Below the pieces are notes generated by a model, which ran no database searches, had not been told where the DNA came from, and was given only the letters and a program-made list of their open reading frames with translations. Position numbers and translations under genes: made by a program. This document shows positions 1-7,183 of a DNA stretch of 64,000 nt, piece by piece (the first letter of the stretch is position 1; the number at the start of each line of letters is the position of its first letter). Source of the stretch: Pseudomonas sp. B6002 (lineage in GTDB: Bacteria > Pseudomonadota > Gammaproteobacteria > Pseudomonadales > Pseudomonadaceae); contig NZ_JACAOY010000016.1 in the NCBI RefSeq assembly GCF_013385985.1, forward strand, positions 1 through 64,000. Reading direction: 5' to 3'.

Positions 1-23
1 TGGCGGTGAAGGAGAGATTCGAA
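1..23. repeat. attL: left copy of the prophage attachment core
   Basis: The first 23 bases are identical to positions 40784-40806, which form the CCA end, acceptor stem and T-arm side of the intact tRNA-Ser gene. The sequences diverge at base 24. The copy here is a tRNA 3'-end fragment with nothing tRNA-like behind it, so it is the recombined remnant. Because the window starts at base 1, the core could extend further left out of view. Confidence 0.9.
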
Positions 24-795
24 AGTACCCGCACCCGCAATCTCGCAACCGAGCCCCCAGAATACAAGGGTTCCAGCGGTGCCAACTGCGCAAAAGCATT
101 CCCACGCCATTCCCACGAGCATCAGCATACACCTCTATACGCGTGCGCATCACACGTACAGGGGGCTGAAATTCGAAATCTAGAGGGGGGGCAAAAAAAG
201 AGTAACATAAGTAATCTTGACCGTTTCTTACGTTCAAGCCATTGAAATTAAAGGTTTTTTCAATGCCTCAAAAAGGTAATTTTCAAGTAATATTGAAGTA
301 ATCTGATTACTCTTTATAAATGTAATTCTCACGCCTATAAAAATCCTTTAAAAACAATAGATTGCTAAAAAATTACCTTTTCGATTACTTCTCTGTTACT
401 CCTTTTTGTAATACCCAACCCCACGGAATACGTGGCCTCCAGCCCATTACCCAGTCGTGGTTACTGAAATTACTCTTTTTGAAATCCCCCCTTACCTATA
501 CAGCAAGACCTCACCTAAATGTCAGTTATCGTCCAAAAGCAGTCATTCAATGCTCTATAAAATCGGGGGATTCAGATGGACATGGAGACCCTGTACACAA
601 ACGCACAAACGCATCACAGATGCAGTGACGCTATTACCGCAGCCCTAAGTTATCCTACGCACATATTGAGGCGAGAACTGGCGTCGGAACCGATGTGGAT
701 CGAGAGTTCCGAAAGTCGACGACTATGAAAATAGCCCCCCTCCCTCGAGAGAGGCCTGATAAAATCGCCAAGCAGCAGTAGCAAACTTTTGAGTG
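24..795. other. non-coding left arm of the prophage
   Basis: No convincing gene. Short open frames here have no ribosome-binding site and low-complexity, unrecognisable translations. The stretch from about 190 to 480 is AT-rich and carries many TTACT/AGTAA motifs (separate entry). It lies next to attL on the side away from the integrase, where a phage attP arm is expected. Confidence 0.6.
193..480. repeat. cluster of TTACT / AGTAA repeats (putative integrase arm or regulatory sites)
   Basis: Recurring AGTAAT/ATTACT motifs occur in both orientations: AAAAAGAGTAAC ending at 205, AAGTAATC at 209, AAAAGGTAAT at 271 with its exact inverse ATTACCTTTT at 372, CAAGTAATA at 284, a perfect 15-bp palindrome AGTAATC-T-GATTACT at 297-311, GATTACTT at 383, GTTACTCC at 395 and ATTACTCTTTTT at 469-480. 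Spacing is irregular. Position beside attL suggests recombinase arm sites; an operator or origin role is not excluded. Confidence 0.55.
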
Positions 796-2574
796 TTAGC
801 GATACTCTATAGGATACATTCCATCAAACTGGTGATTAGATTCAAGTATGAAAAGCCTCAGCCTTTCCATCTGCTCTTCTAAGTCCAAGCATTTCAAGTC
901 AGCAACATAATTAGACGTATAGTACTGTGCTACTTTAACCTTGCTCGCCTCTTTTACTTCTCCTCCCTTGGTTTTGTTATATTTTAGAAGATTAGACCAT
1001 CGTCCACGGCTTTCTAGTGATTTCGCTGAAGGATGGACCGCGAGAACAGCTGCCTCTACAAATGTTTCATCTAAGTAGTTCTCAACCTCTCGCCCCTTTG
1101 TAACCCACGCAAATCCGGGGCCAAGGTCGAACTCCTCTTGCAGCCGCTGCTTAGTCAAGGACAACTTGGCGTGAGCGCTAGATTTATCACTATCAAACAT
1201 TATTACGGAATGTCTGTTAAGCTTTCTAATACTTATAAAATCTTCAAGCCGTTCTTGCTCATCGTTATCCAACGCCGTCAAATGACTAAATAGTCGACCG
1301 CCATAAAACATTATTGAATAGTGCACACCTTCCACAAAACTATCGACAAGCGAGGCGATCCAATAATTTAAGTAAATCCTATCGGAAGGTCCTTCAACCC
1401 AAATAACACAGTTAGCCTGCAAAATATCGGATGCCTTATACCCAAGGTTACTGCAAATTTCTGAACGTTGCTTGGTACTGGATATAGCCTCAACTTCAGT
1501 AGCCCCCTCGACTTGCGTGACATGAAAAATTTCTGCCTCTACAGCATCTAATAAATGCGCAGAATGAGTGGTGAAAAAATATTGATTATTAGTTTTATTA
1601 TTTAGGTATGCTACCAACTTCCGCTGAAGCAAGGGATGCAAATGCAGCTCGGGCTCTTCTATACATAATATACTGTCCTCGAGCAGAGTAGCGGCCGCTG
1701 CAAGTATAATAACCTCATGCACACCGGTCCCCAAGGATTCTAGCGGCAACGTTTTACCGTCCATATGAACGAGTATCATATCTCGATCATGAGGTATCTC
1801 TATTGAAGCGCTTAGATTTTCTAGCACATCGGATAAGAAATTATTTATTGCGATAAATTTTAGCTTGTCTTTCTGAAGTTCTAAAGTTGGGTTCTGAATT
1901 TTCGCCAAGCGTTCGATTATCCCTTCTCCGCTGAAATCTGCGGCCTGACTCCCCGACGCTCCAATTTTCCTTATTGCAGGAATCACTTCAATCTTTGGCA
2001 CAGTATCTGGAGAGTAAGCAAGCGCTAACATTGTTTCAGGAAACCAATGAGCTTGTAAGCTCCCGCCACTCTGATTAGTTAAACCCATCCATAAAAACCG
2101 CCATTCATTGGCATTAAGTATCCCCCCAACCTCGTCTCTATCATAAACCAAGGTAAACTTTTTACTTACATCATCATATAGATAAACAAACCACAATCTC
2201 ATCCCATCATTAAACGCTGGACTCATCAGTACTTTTTTCGCTGACTGTAAATTTTGCTGAGAGGCTCCGTAGATAATTTTTTTCCAAATATAATCATCAA
2301 CTTCAGAAAATTGCAAATTAAACGCGACTCTACGACCGACCTTGCCTTCTGAAATATGCTCATCTATCGCAGGTAGTTTAATAGCGTCGCTTATCTTCTC
2401 GCCTTTTACTCCACGCAAAAGAGCAGGATAGTAATGAAAAAGAAAGTTGATAATGTTAGATTTTCCAATATTATTTTGACCTATAATAAAATTTACTTTT
2501 TTTAAGGGCGCCAACTTAATAAGCTTATCCCCAACACTTCGATACCCCGAAAAACCAAATCCCTTTAGCAACAT
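796..2574 (-). CDS. old: OLD-family ATPase/TOPRIM nuclease (P2 old-like exclusion protein)
   Basis: The 592-aa protein has an SMC-like ATPase N-terminus: Walker A GQNNIGKS at residues 32-39, a signature-like LESLGTG near 278-284, Walker B SILCIEEPE at 301-309 and the H-switch FFTTHS at 333-338. A TOPRIM domain follows, with VIWVEGPSD at 390-398 and a later MFDSDK acidic pair. This order defines OLD-family ATP-dependent nucleases. In P2 the founding member excludes lambda and kills recBC hosts. No UvrD-like partner lies next to it, so it looks like a stand-alone class 1 OLD rather than Gabija. It is the outermost gene at attL, with AT-rich codon use unlike the structural genes, as expected of cargo. 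Its activity against other phages is inferred. Confidence 0.85.
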   Translation of the reverse strand: MLLKGFGFSGYRSVGDKLIKLAPLKKVNFIIGQNNIGKSNIINFLFHYYPALLRGVKGEKISDAIKLPAIDEHISEGKVGRRVAFNLQFSEVDDYIWKKIIYGASQQNLQSAKKVLMSPAFNDGMRLWFVYLYDDVSKKFTLVYDRDEVGGILNANEWRFLWMGLTNQSGGSLQAHWFPETMLALAYSPDTVPKIEVIPAIRKIGASGSQAADFSGEGIIERLAKIQNPTLELQKDKLKFIAINNFLSDVLENLSASIEIPHDRDMILVHMDGKTLPLESLGTGVHEVIILAAAATLLEDSILCIEEPELHLHPLLQRKLVAYLNNKTNNQYFFTTHSAHLLDAVEAEIFHVTQVEGATEVEAISSTKQRSEICSNLGYKASDILQANCVIWVEGPSDRIYLNYWIASLVDSFVEGVHYSIMFYGGRLFSHLTALDNDEQERLEDFISIRKLNRHSVIMFDSDKSSAHAKLSLTKQRLQEEFDLGPGFAWVTKGREVENYLDETFVEAAVLAVHPSAKSLESRGRWSNLLKYNKTKGGEVKEASKVKVAQYYTSNYVADLKCLDLEEQMERLRLFILESNHQFDGMYPIEYR

Positions 2575-3553
2575 ATCACTCTCAGCCTACTTATTAATTT
2601 AATTATAACAACTCTTCCGCTTTATTAGACTTATGTAAATCTCACTCTGCGATCCACCACGCAGTGCTTGTGAATTGCTGGAAGTCGTATCAATCCTAAT
2701 GGTGCAATCGCATTACTGGGTATTGAAATTTCCCCAAGCTAAGAACCCGGTTCGATTCGCCCACCTTCACATACTGCATTCTCTCTAGACCTCCACAGGT
2801 ACGGATTCACCGTCAAGCCCGATTGATGATCGTTATCGTAGTCTTGAAGTGTCGTCGCAACAGCGCGCACGCGCAACAGCTAGCGAACCTCCGCCAGCTC
2901 CTTCTGAATTTACGGCTTTTCATATTCACCAACGGGAAAGAGGTTAGGAAGGTAGGTTTTTTACCTGTAGCTCTGAAAGTCTGGTCTGTTATGGCTTCGC
3001 GGAAGGTTCGCAAGGTTAGCTTTTCGGTTAGGTCTGGTTATCTCCTACCTTTATTAGGGTCAAATATTCAATATATAAAATCCTTTATAAACAGTATCTT
3101 ACGAATCACTAACCTTTAACCTAACCCATCAAAGTTAGGTCGCAAGCCCAACAAACACGGGCCCTGCACCCCACCCCCCCCCCTTTCAAAATAAAACTAA
3201 CCTTTTTCCCGAAGCACCTATTGAATTCAACGGTTCGTGCACTCTGATAAGAGTTGCGCAATACATCTACCCTCGCAGGGTTCCGCAGGTTTAAGCACCC
3301 TCCAAAATGCCAAGCAAGCTCCCAGCCTGGGCTACCGAGATTAGTCCGCAGGAGTGCAGAAAAACCGACACCTTTAGCCCGCAGGCGAGGTGGGGGGACG
3401 ACGGCGCGCGCCAGGTGCAATGCCACTCCAGCGAACGGAATGTGGCACGCCAACTCCCCGGAGCATTTTCAACAGAGCGTCGTATCTGTCTAGTCTCCCA
3501 GACAACCCTGATACCGTATTCATACACAGTATTTGCACAGCGGATTTGCCTTC
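2575..3553. other. 979-bp stretch without a convincing gene
   Basis: Open frames on both strands here lack ribosome-binding sites and resemble no protein I know. It contains a cluster of GGTTAG/CTAACC motifs between 2942 and 3203, a poly-C run near 3173-3184 and AT-rich DNA at 3060-3110. Promoters for the leftward old gene and the rightward gene at 3554 would have to lie here. I cannot place them with confidence. Confidence 0.5.
2942..3203. repeat. dispersed GGTTAG / CTAACC motif cluster
   Basis: GGTTAG occurs at 2942, 3014 and 3026, GTTAGG at 3134, and the complement CTAACC near 3109, 3121 and 3197, with related GGTAGG at 2951 and CCTACC at 3044. Seven or more copies in about 260 bp of non-coding DNA exceed what I would expect by chance. 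They may be binding sites; the function is unknown. Confidence 0.35.
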
Positions 3554-3694
3554 ATGAACTTCGATCAGGCCAAAGTTCTCAGACTTCAGCAGTCGCACTC
3601 GACCCTCGACGACCACGACTTCCGAATGCAAAACCCGGAGGCGCACCGGAAAACACTTCGCTCGATGTCAGCGACATTGGCAACAGGGGGCTGA
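3554..3694 (+). CDS. short N-terminal reading frame, probably the front part of the next gene
   Basis: Forty-six codons starting MNFDQAKVLRLQQ and ending in TGA just after a GGGGG run at 3686-3690. The translation looks protein-like (charged, amphipathic). A shift of -1 within or just before the G-run carries the frame straight into the downstream open frame at ...GLIDQLKNLEMKK. I read 3554-4251 as one ancestral gene that either lost one base or uses frameshifting. The alternative is a separate small protein. No strong Shine-Dalgarno sequence precedes it. Confidence 0.4.
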   Translation: MNFDQAKVLRLQQSHSTLDDHDFRMQNPEAHRKTLRSMSATLATGG

Positions 3695-3717
3695 TCGACC
3701 AGCTCAAAAACCTCGAG

Positions 3718-4251
3718 ATGAAAAAGATCGCAGATGCAGCGTACTGGCACGCTGTAGAAGCGATCTTGAGCTTCCATGATCGATATCGGAGATCTTCGAG
3801 TTGTGAGGTTGTGAGAGCGAGAACCGGTGGGCTACGAGGGACAATCAGCCTTACAATCTATGTTGAAGCAACTGATGAGCCCCCTGGTCCAACCAACGTG
3901 TATAACGGGAAGGTTTACCCAGACGCGAATGGAGCAGACCTTGCGCTGAGCATGATGCGAGAAATTGTTAGGATCACTGGCCTTTTTTTGACGACGCCTG
4001 ATGGACTACAGTACAAACTGGTCGAGACAGCACGCATTACAGATGGTAGGACTTATGAGCCACCCCAAGATCCAGAAAACTTAGCGGGCTCTGATCGATA
4101 TTGCACAGATCGCCCAAGAGTGTCGCGACCGTCGAACATTCGAAAGCTAATTGAGCTGGCCAGATTCTGTACCTGCCCCTCCTGCCTTGGTCGGTTTGGG
4201 CAGAGTGAAGACTGCACAACGTGCTCAGAAAAAGGTTTTGTGAAAGAATAA
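3718..4251 (+). CDS. hypothetical protein with C-terminal zinc-knuckle motif
   Basis: From MKKIADAAYWHAVEA the frame gives 177 aa; the frame is open further upstream without a good start. The C-terminus has two CxxC pairs (CTCPSCLG, then CTTCSEKGF), like the DnaJ-type zinc knuckle of some phage antiterminators. That likeness is short and I do not assign the function. The gene lies between old and a two-TM protein in the attL-to-cos cargo block. If fused to the 46-codon frame upstream, the protein would be about 230 aa. Confidence 0.5.
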   Translation: MKKIADAAYWHAVEAILSFHDRYRRSSSCEVVRARTGGLRGTISLTIYVEATDEPPGPTNVYNGKVYPDANGADLALSMMREIVRITGLFLTTPDGLQYKLVETARITDGRTYEPPQDPENLAGSDRYCTDRPRVSRPSNIRKLIELARFCTCPSCLGRFGQSEDCTTCSEKGFVKE

Positions 4252-4318
4252 TAATGTGCTGGACAACGACAAATACAAAAAAGTAGAAAAAAACACTCAA
4301 ACACAATCAAGGCTAACA

Positions 4319-5092
4319 ATGAAAAACTTGAGAAGTTATGACCCCATATGGATGGGCACCCTTACTGGCTTGGCGGCTTTAATCCTATGGTATTTTTCGA
4401 GCCTCGCAATCGAAAAGTCAATTACTCCTTCTGCAGATAAAATCTGGCCATTTATCTCTGCTGGGCTTGGTGCTTTTTCTGGCTCTTATTTCGCTTACCT
4501 GTTCAGGAAACACGAAGAAAAGCAGGCAAGTAAAAACAAAATAAAACTCGCGTTAGACGCGTGCCTTTTTACGTCAATTCGGCAATACAATGCCATGTAC
4601 CAAATGAAAAACTATTTTGACCATTATCCGGGGGACCTTGATCAAGCGTTCTCAATGAGCGCTGTAAAATTTCCAGATTATAAAGACGCACGAATCGATT
4701 TCGACAGCTTAAATTTCTTAAATGACTTCGATGAAATTAGTCACCTCATCGACTTAACAATAGAACAAGAACGATTTGAACAAACCATTGTAAGCATGGA
4801 AATGAGAAATAGTTTCCATGCCGAAAAACTTCAACCTGCACTTGAAAAACATGACATTAACGGCCGCGAGCTTCCGCTAGAAAAGATCGAGCAATTAATT
4901 GGCCCACTTATCTTTCATACCGCATTAAGAAATGCCAAACAAACTTATGCACTTCTCTGCGAAAATTTAAATTCAAATCATAAACTTCATCAAAGCACTT
5001 GGAATATCGCAAGGAGATTATTCCCCGACAGAGCATTCTTGAAGCCCTCGCCACTGCCACCACCGATCATAGATAGTCAGCGAGGGCAATAA
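4319..5092 (+). CDS. hypothetical membrane-anchored protein, two N-terminal TM segments
   Basis: The 257-aa protein begins MKNLRSYDPIW; AAGG lies 6 nt upstream of this ATG. A GTG 63 bp earlier is in frame but has no ribosome-binding site. Two hydrophobic segments occupy about residues 12-33 and 44-64, then a charged boundary (RKHEEKQASKNK) and a roughly 185-aa helical, probably cytoplasmic domain. AT-rich codon use and its place in the att-cos cargo block mark it as accessory. I do not recognise the family. A membrane-anchored exclusion protein is possible but only inferred. Confidence 0.65.
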   Translation: MKNLRSYDPIWMGTLTGLAALILWYFSSLAIEKSITPSADKIWPFISAGLGAFSGSYFAYLFRKHEEKQASKNKIKLALDACLFTSIRQYNAMYQMKNYFDHYPGDLDQAFSMSAVKFPDYKDARIDFDSLNFLNDFDEISHLIDLTIEQERFEQTIVSMEMRNSFHAEKLQPALEKHDINGRELPLEKIEQLIGPLIFHTALRNAKQTYALLCENLNSNHKLHQSTWNIARRLFPDRAFLKPSPLPPPIIDSQRGQ

Positions 5093-5129
5093 TCCACTAC
5101 TGCAACCGAGGAGAAATTCTTCGACAGGA

Positions 5130-5153
5130 AAAAGCCACCTCTAGGGTGGCTTC
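5130..5153. terminator. bidirectional hairpin terminator between convergent genes
   Basis: Perfect stem AAGCCACC (5132-5139) / GGTGGCTT (5145-5152) with a 5-nt loop. Read on the minus strand it is followed by a T-run, suiting termination of the leftward methyltransferase gene that stops at 5182; it also ends the rightward gene stopping at 5092. Confidence 0.75.
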
Positions 5154-5181
5154 TTACAATGGTATTTCACTTTGAATCAAT

Positions 5182-5976
5182 TCAAAACAACCCCCCCAAT
5201 GCATCGGGCTCCCAATTCAAAATGATCAGCTCCCCGCTGACCTCCGCTCTACCCTGCCGCTGATTAGCCGTGCTATATCGGATATCCACCATTTCGAAGT
5301 GGAACCCATCAAACACACGTCGAATATCAGGATGATCGTTGATGCTGACCATCACCTTGCCTTTACAGCGCCGCATGAACTCGGCCATACGCTCGTAGTT
5401 TTCGAAAGGGAAATCCACACCATAGCCGGCGGTCTGCCAGTAAGGCGGATCCATGTAGTGGAAGGTATGCGGCCGGTCGTACCGCTCCGCGCATTCCAGC
5501 CAGCCCAGATTCTCTACGTAGGTGCCTGAGAGGCGCTGCCACGCGGCGGATAGGTTCTCCTCAATCCGTAGCAGGTTGATCGCCGGACCGGTGGTGGCTG
5601 TGCCAAATGTCTGCCCGCTGACCTTCCCCGCGAACGCATGGTGCTGCAGGTAGAAAAACCGCGCAGCCCGTTGAATATCAGTGAGTGTTTCAGGCCTGGT
5701 CATCTTCTGCCATTCGAACACCTGTCGAGAGCTGAGCGCCCACTTGAACTGGCGCACGAATTCCTCGAGGTGGTTCTGCACAACGCGGTACAACGTCACC
5801 AGGTCGCCGTTGATGTCATTGAGAACCTCAACCGGCGCGGCCTGGGGCCGCATGAAGTAAAGCGCGGCACCGCCGGCAAAAACCTCGACGTAGCATTCAT
5901 GGGGTGGAAACAGTGGAATTAGACGATCTGCCAGGCGACGCTTGCCGCCCATCCACGGGATTATCGGTGTGCTCAT
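5182..5976 (-). CDS. dam: Dam-type DNA adenine N6-methyltransferase (D12 class)
   Basis: The 264-aa protein starts MSTPIIPWMGGKRRL, with AGGA about 7 nt upstream of the ATG. It has the PWMGGK motif I, FAGGAALYF and NDINGDL of the SAM pocket, and the catalytic DPPY (HYMDPPYW) of D12-class N6-adenine methyltransferases. The usual Dam length is about 270 aa. No restriction endonuclease is adjacent, so it is an orphan modifier, perhaps protecting phage DNA or affecting expression. The gene reads leftward just outside the cos-like region and is the innermost gene of the cargo block. The longer upstream frame would run through the cos-like repeats and is not used. Confidence 0.88.
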   Translation of the reverse strand: MSTPIIPWMGGKRRLADRLIPLFPPHECYVEVFAGGAALYFMRPQAAPVEVLNDINGDLVTLYRVVQNHLEEFVRQFKWALSSRQVFEWQKMTRPETLTDIQRAARFFYLQHHAFAGKVSGQTFGTATTGPAINLLRIEENLSAAWQRLSGTYVENLGWLECAERYDRPHTFHYMDPPYWQTAGYGVDFPFENYERMAEFMRRCKGKVMVSINDHPDIRRVFDGFHFEMVDIRYSTANQRQGRAEVSGELIILNWEPDALGGLF

Positions 5977-6019
5977 AAGTGATCCTTGTTTCGACAATTG
6001 GATTCGCTTAGGCTTCGCA

Positions 6020-6131
6020 CCCCCTGCGCAGTGGGGCGAGGCCTTGGTTGGAGCACTCGGCGTGTTCGAGTGTTTCAGCGTCGAACCGGTGTTGACGCAC
6101 CGGTTCGTCGCCTCGTTTGCTGCGCAGGGGG
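6020..6131. other. cos: putative cos region with nested inverted repeats
   Basis: A perfect 12-bp inverted repeat, CCCCCTGCGCAG (6020-6031) and its complement (6120-6131), encloses a second perfect 10-bp stem, CGAACCGGTG / CACCGGTTCG (6082-6091 and 6098-6107, 6-nt loop). Between them, at 6035-6056, a stretch begins GGCGAGGC and ends GGAGCAC. From memory, P2-type cohesive ends begin GGCGAGGC and end AAAGCAC. The position, directly beyond the portal gene Q, is where P2 has cosN. Confidence 0.65.
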
Positions 6132-6133
6132 TT

Positions 6134-7183
6134 TTAGGCCCCCACGGGAATTTCATAAGGTTTGAAGCGCACGACCTCCTCCCCAAGCCAGTCATTCACC
6201 TGCGCCATACGCGCTTGAATCGGCTCCAGTTCATTGGCCGCATAGATCTGCGCCGCCTCCCTGATCGACCCAAACCCACCAGCGTTCTGCGGCACGATGC
6301 CCATCAATTGCGGCGGAATGCGCAAGCTGGCCAGCACGTCGTCGCGGGTCTGGTTTTTGATTGAGTTGAATTCGTCCTTGGCTGTCACTTCGCTGACCGG
6401 GATGATCTGCAACCCGTCCTTTTTTCCATTCGGCGAGTAAACGAAGAGGTTGCGGAAGTTGCCCGGCCCCTTGGAATCCTTGAGCGCCTTGCGCAGTGAA
6501 TCGACATCCGCTTCGTTCTGCGCGGCGTCGGTCATGTAGAGGATGAAGCCGGCATGGCTGCCGTTCTCGTAATACTTGCGGCGAAACAGCGTGGCCGATT
6601 CATTCAGCAACGCCGACTGCAAGGCGCTGATCCACTCGGGCAGGCCATACACCTCCTGATGCAGATCCGATTCCCGCAGATGAAAAACGGTGCCCGGTTC
6701 AAATTCGTGCTCTTCCTTCCAGCCCTGGACCATGAACTGCCGGCCGTCCTTGCCCGAGCGCATGTACTTCGCCAGCGGCGGTACCAGCTCGTGCACCGGG
6801 CCGAGCATCGAGCGCCGTCCCTCCAGATAGCCGTTACCCAGGCACAGGAAGTCCAGGGCGAACTGTTCGAACGCTGCCCGCGACAGCAGCCGGTGTGGAA
6901 TGAAGGTTTTACTCAGCAAATTGCGCTTGAACATCAGTCCCGAGTGAAGGTGCACGCTGGACCCCACAGACCGTGCCAGACCGTCCAACGACAACGGCGG
7001 CTCGTACCAGCGCCCGTTAAACCAGCACTCCAGATAATCAAACACCTCCCGGCCACTCAACACCGGTGACGGATCGCCGAAGCTGAAAGCATCCATCTTG
7101 CTTTCACTGCGCGGAATGAACTCCTGCGTTGCAACTGTGGAAGCCTGGGCCACTTGCTTGGTATTTCTGCGGCGGTTCGACAT
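6134..7183 (-). CDS. Q: phage portal protein, P2 gpQ family
   Basis: The 349-aa protein starts MSNRRRNTKQ; its ATG overlaps the stop of the terminase gene as TGATG, showing translational coupling. Features of gpQ-type portals are the N-terminal GREVFDYLECW and PPLSLDGLARS segments and the C-terminal IPPQLMGIVP and GFGSIREAAQIY stretch. It forms the dodecameric ring for DNA entry and joins the tail. It is transcribed leftward with P, as in P2, and ends 3 bp before the cos-like repeats. Confidence 0.95.
   Translation of the reverse strand: MSNRRRNTKQVAQASTVATQEFIPRSESKMDAFSFGDPSPVLSGREVFDYLECWFNGRWYEPPLSLDGLARSVGSSVHLHSGLMFKRNLLSKTFIPHRLLSRAAFEQFALDFLCLGNGYLEGRRSMLGPVHELVPPLAKYMRSGKDGRQFMVQGWKEEHEFEPGTVFHLRESDLHQEVYGLPEWISALQSALLNESATLFRRKYYENGSHAGFILYMTDAAQNEADVDSLRKALKDSKGPGNFRNLFVYSPNGKKDGLQIIPVSEVTAKDEFNSIKNQTRDDVLASLRIPPQLMGIVPQNAGGFGSIREAAQIYAANELEPIQARMAQVNDWLGEEVVRFKPYEIPVGA

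Noticed and set aside
6-648. Short plus-strand frames at the left end
   Set aside because: One begins inside the attL tRNA fragment; the others overlap each other in an AT-rich repeat region and have no start signals.
796-2574. Gabija system (GajA-like OLD)
   Set aside because: No UvrD-like GajB lies next to the OLD gene; the upstream and downstream regions hold no helicase.
2823-3119. 98-codon frame in the region between old and the next cargo gene
   Set aside because: No ribosome site; the translation is dominated by the GGTTAG motif and hydrophobic low complexity.
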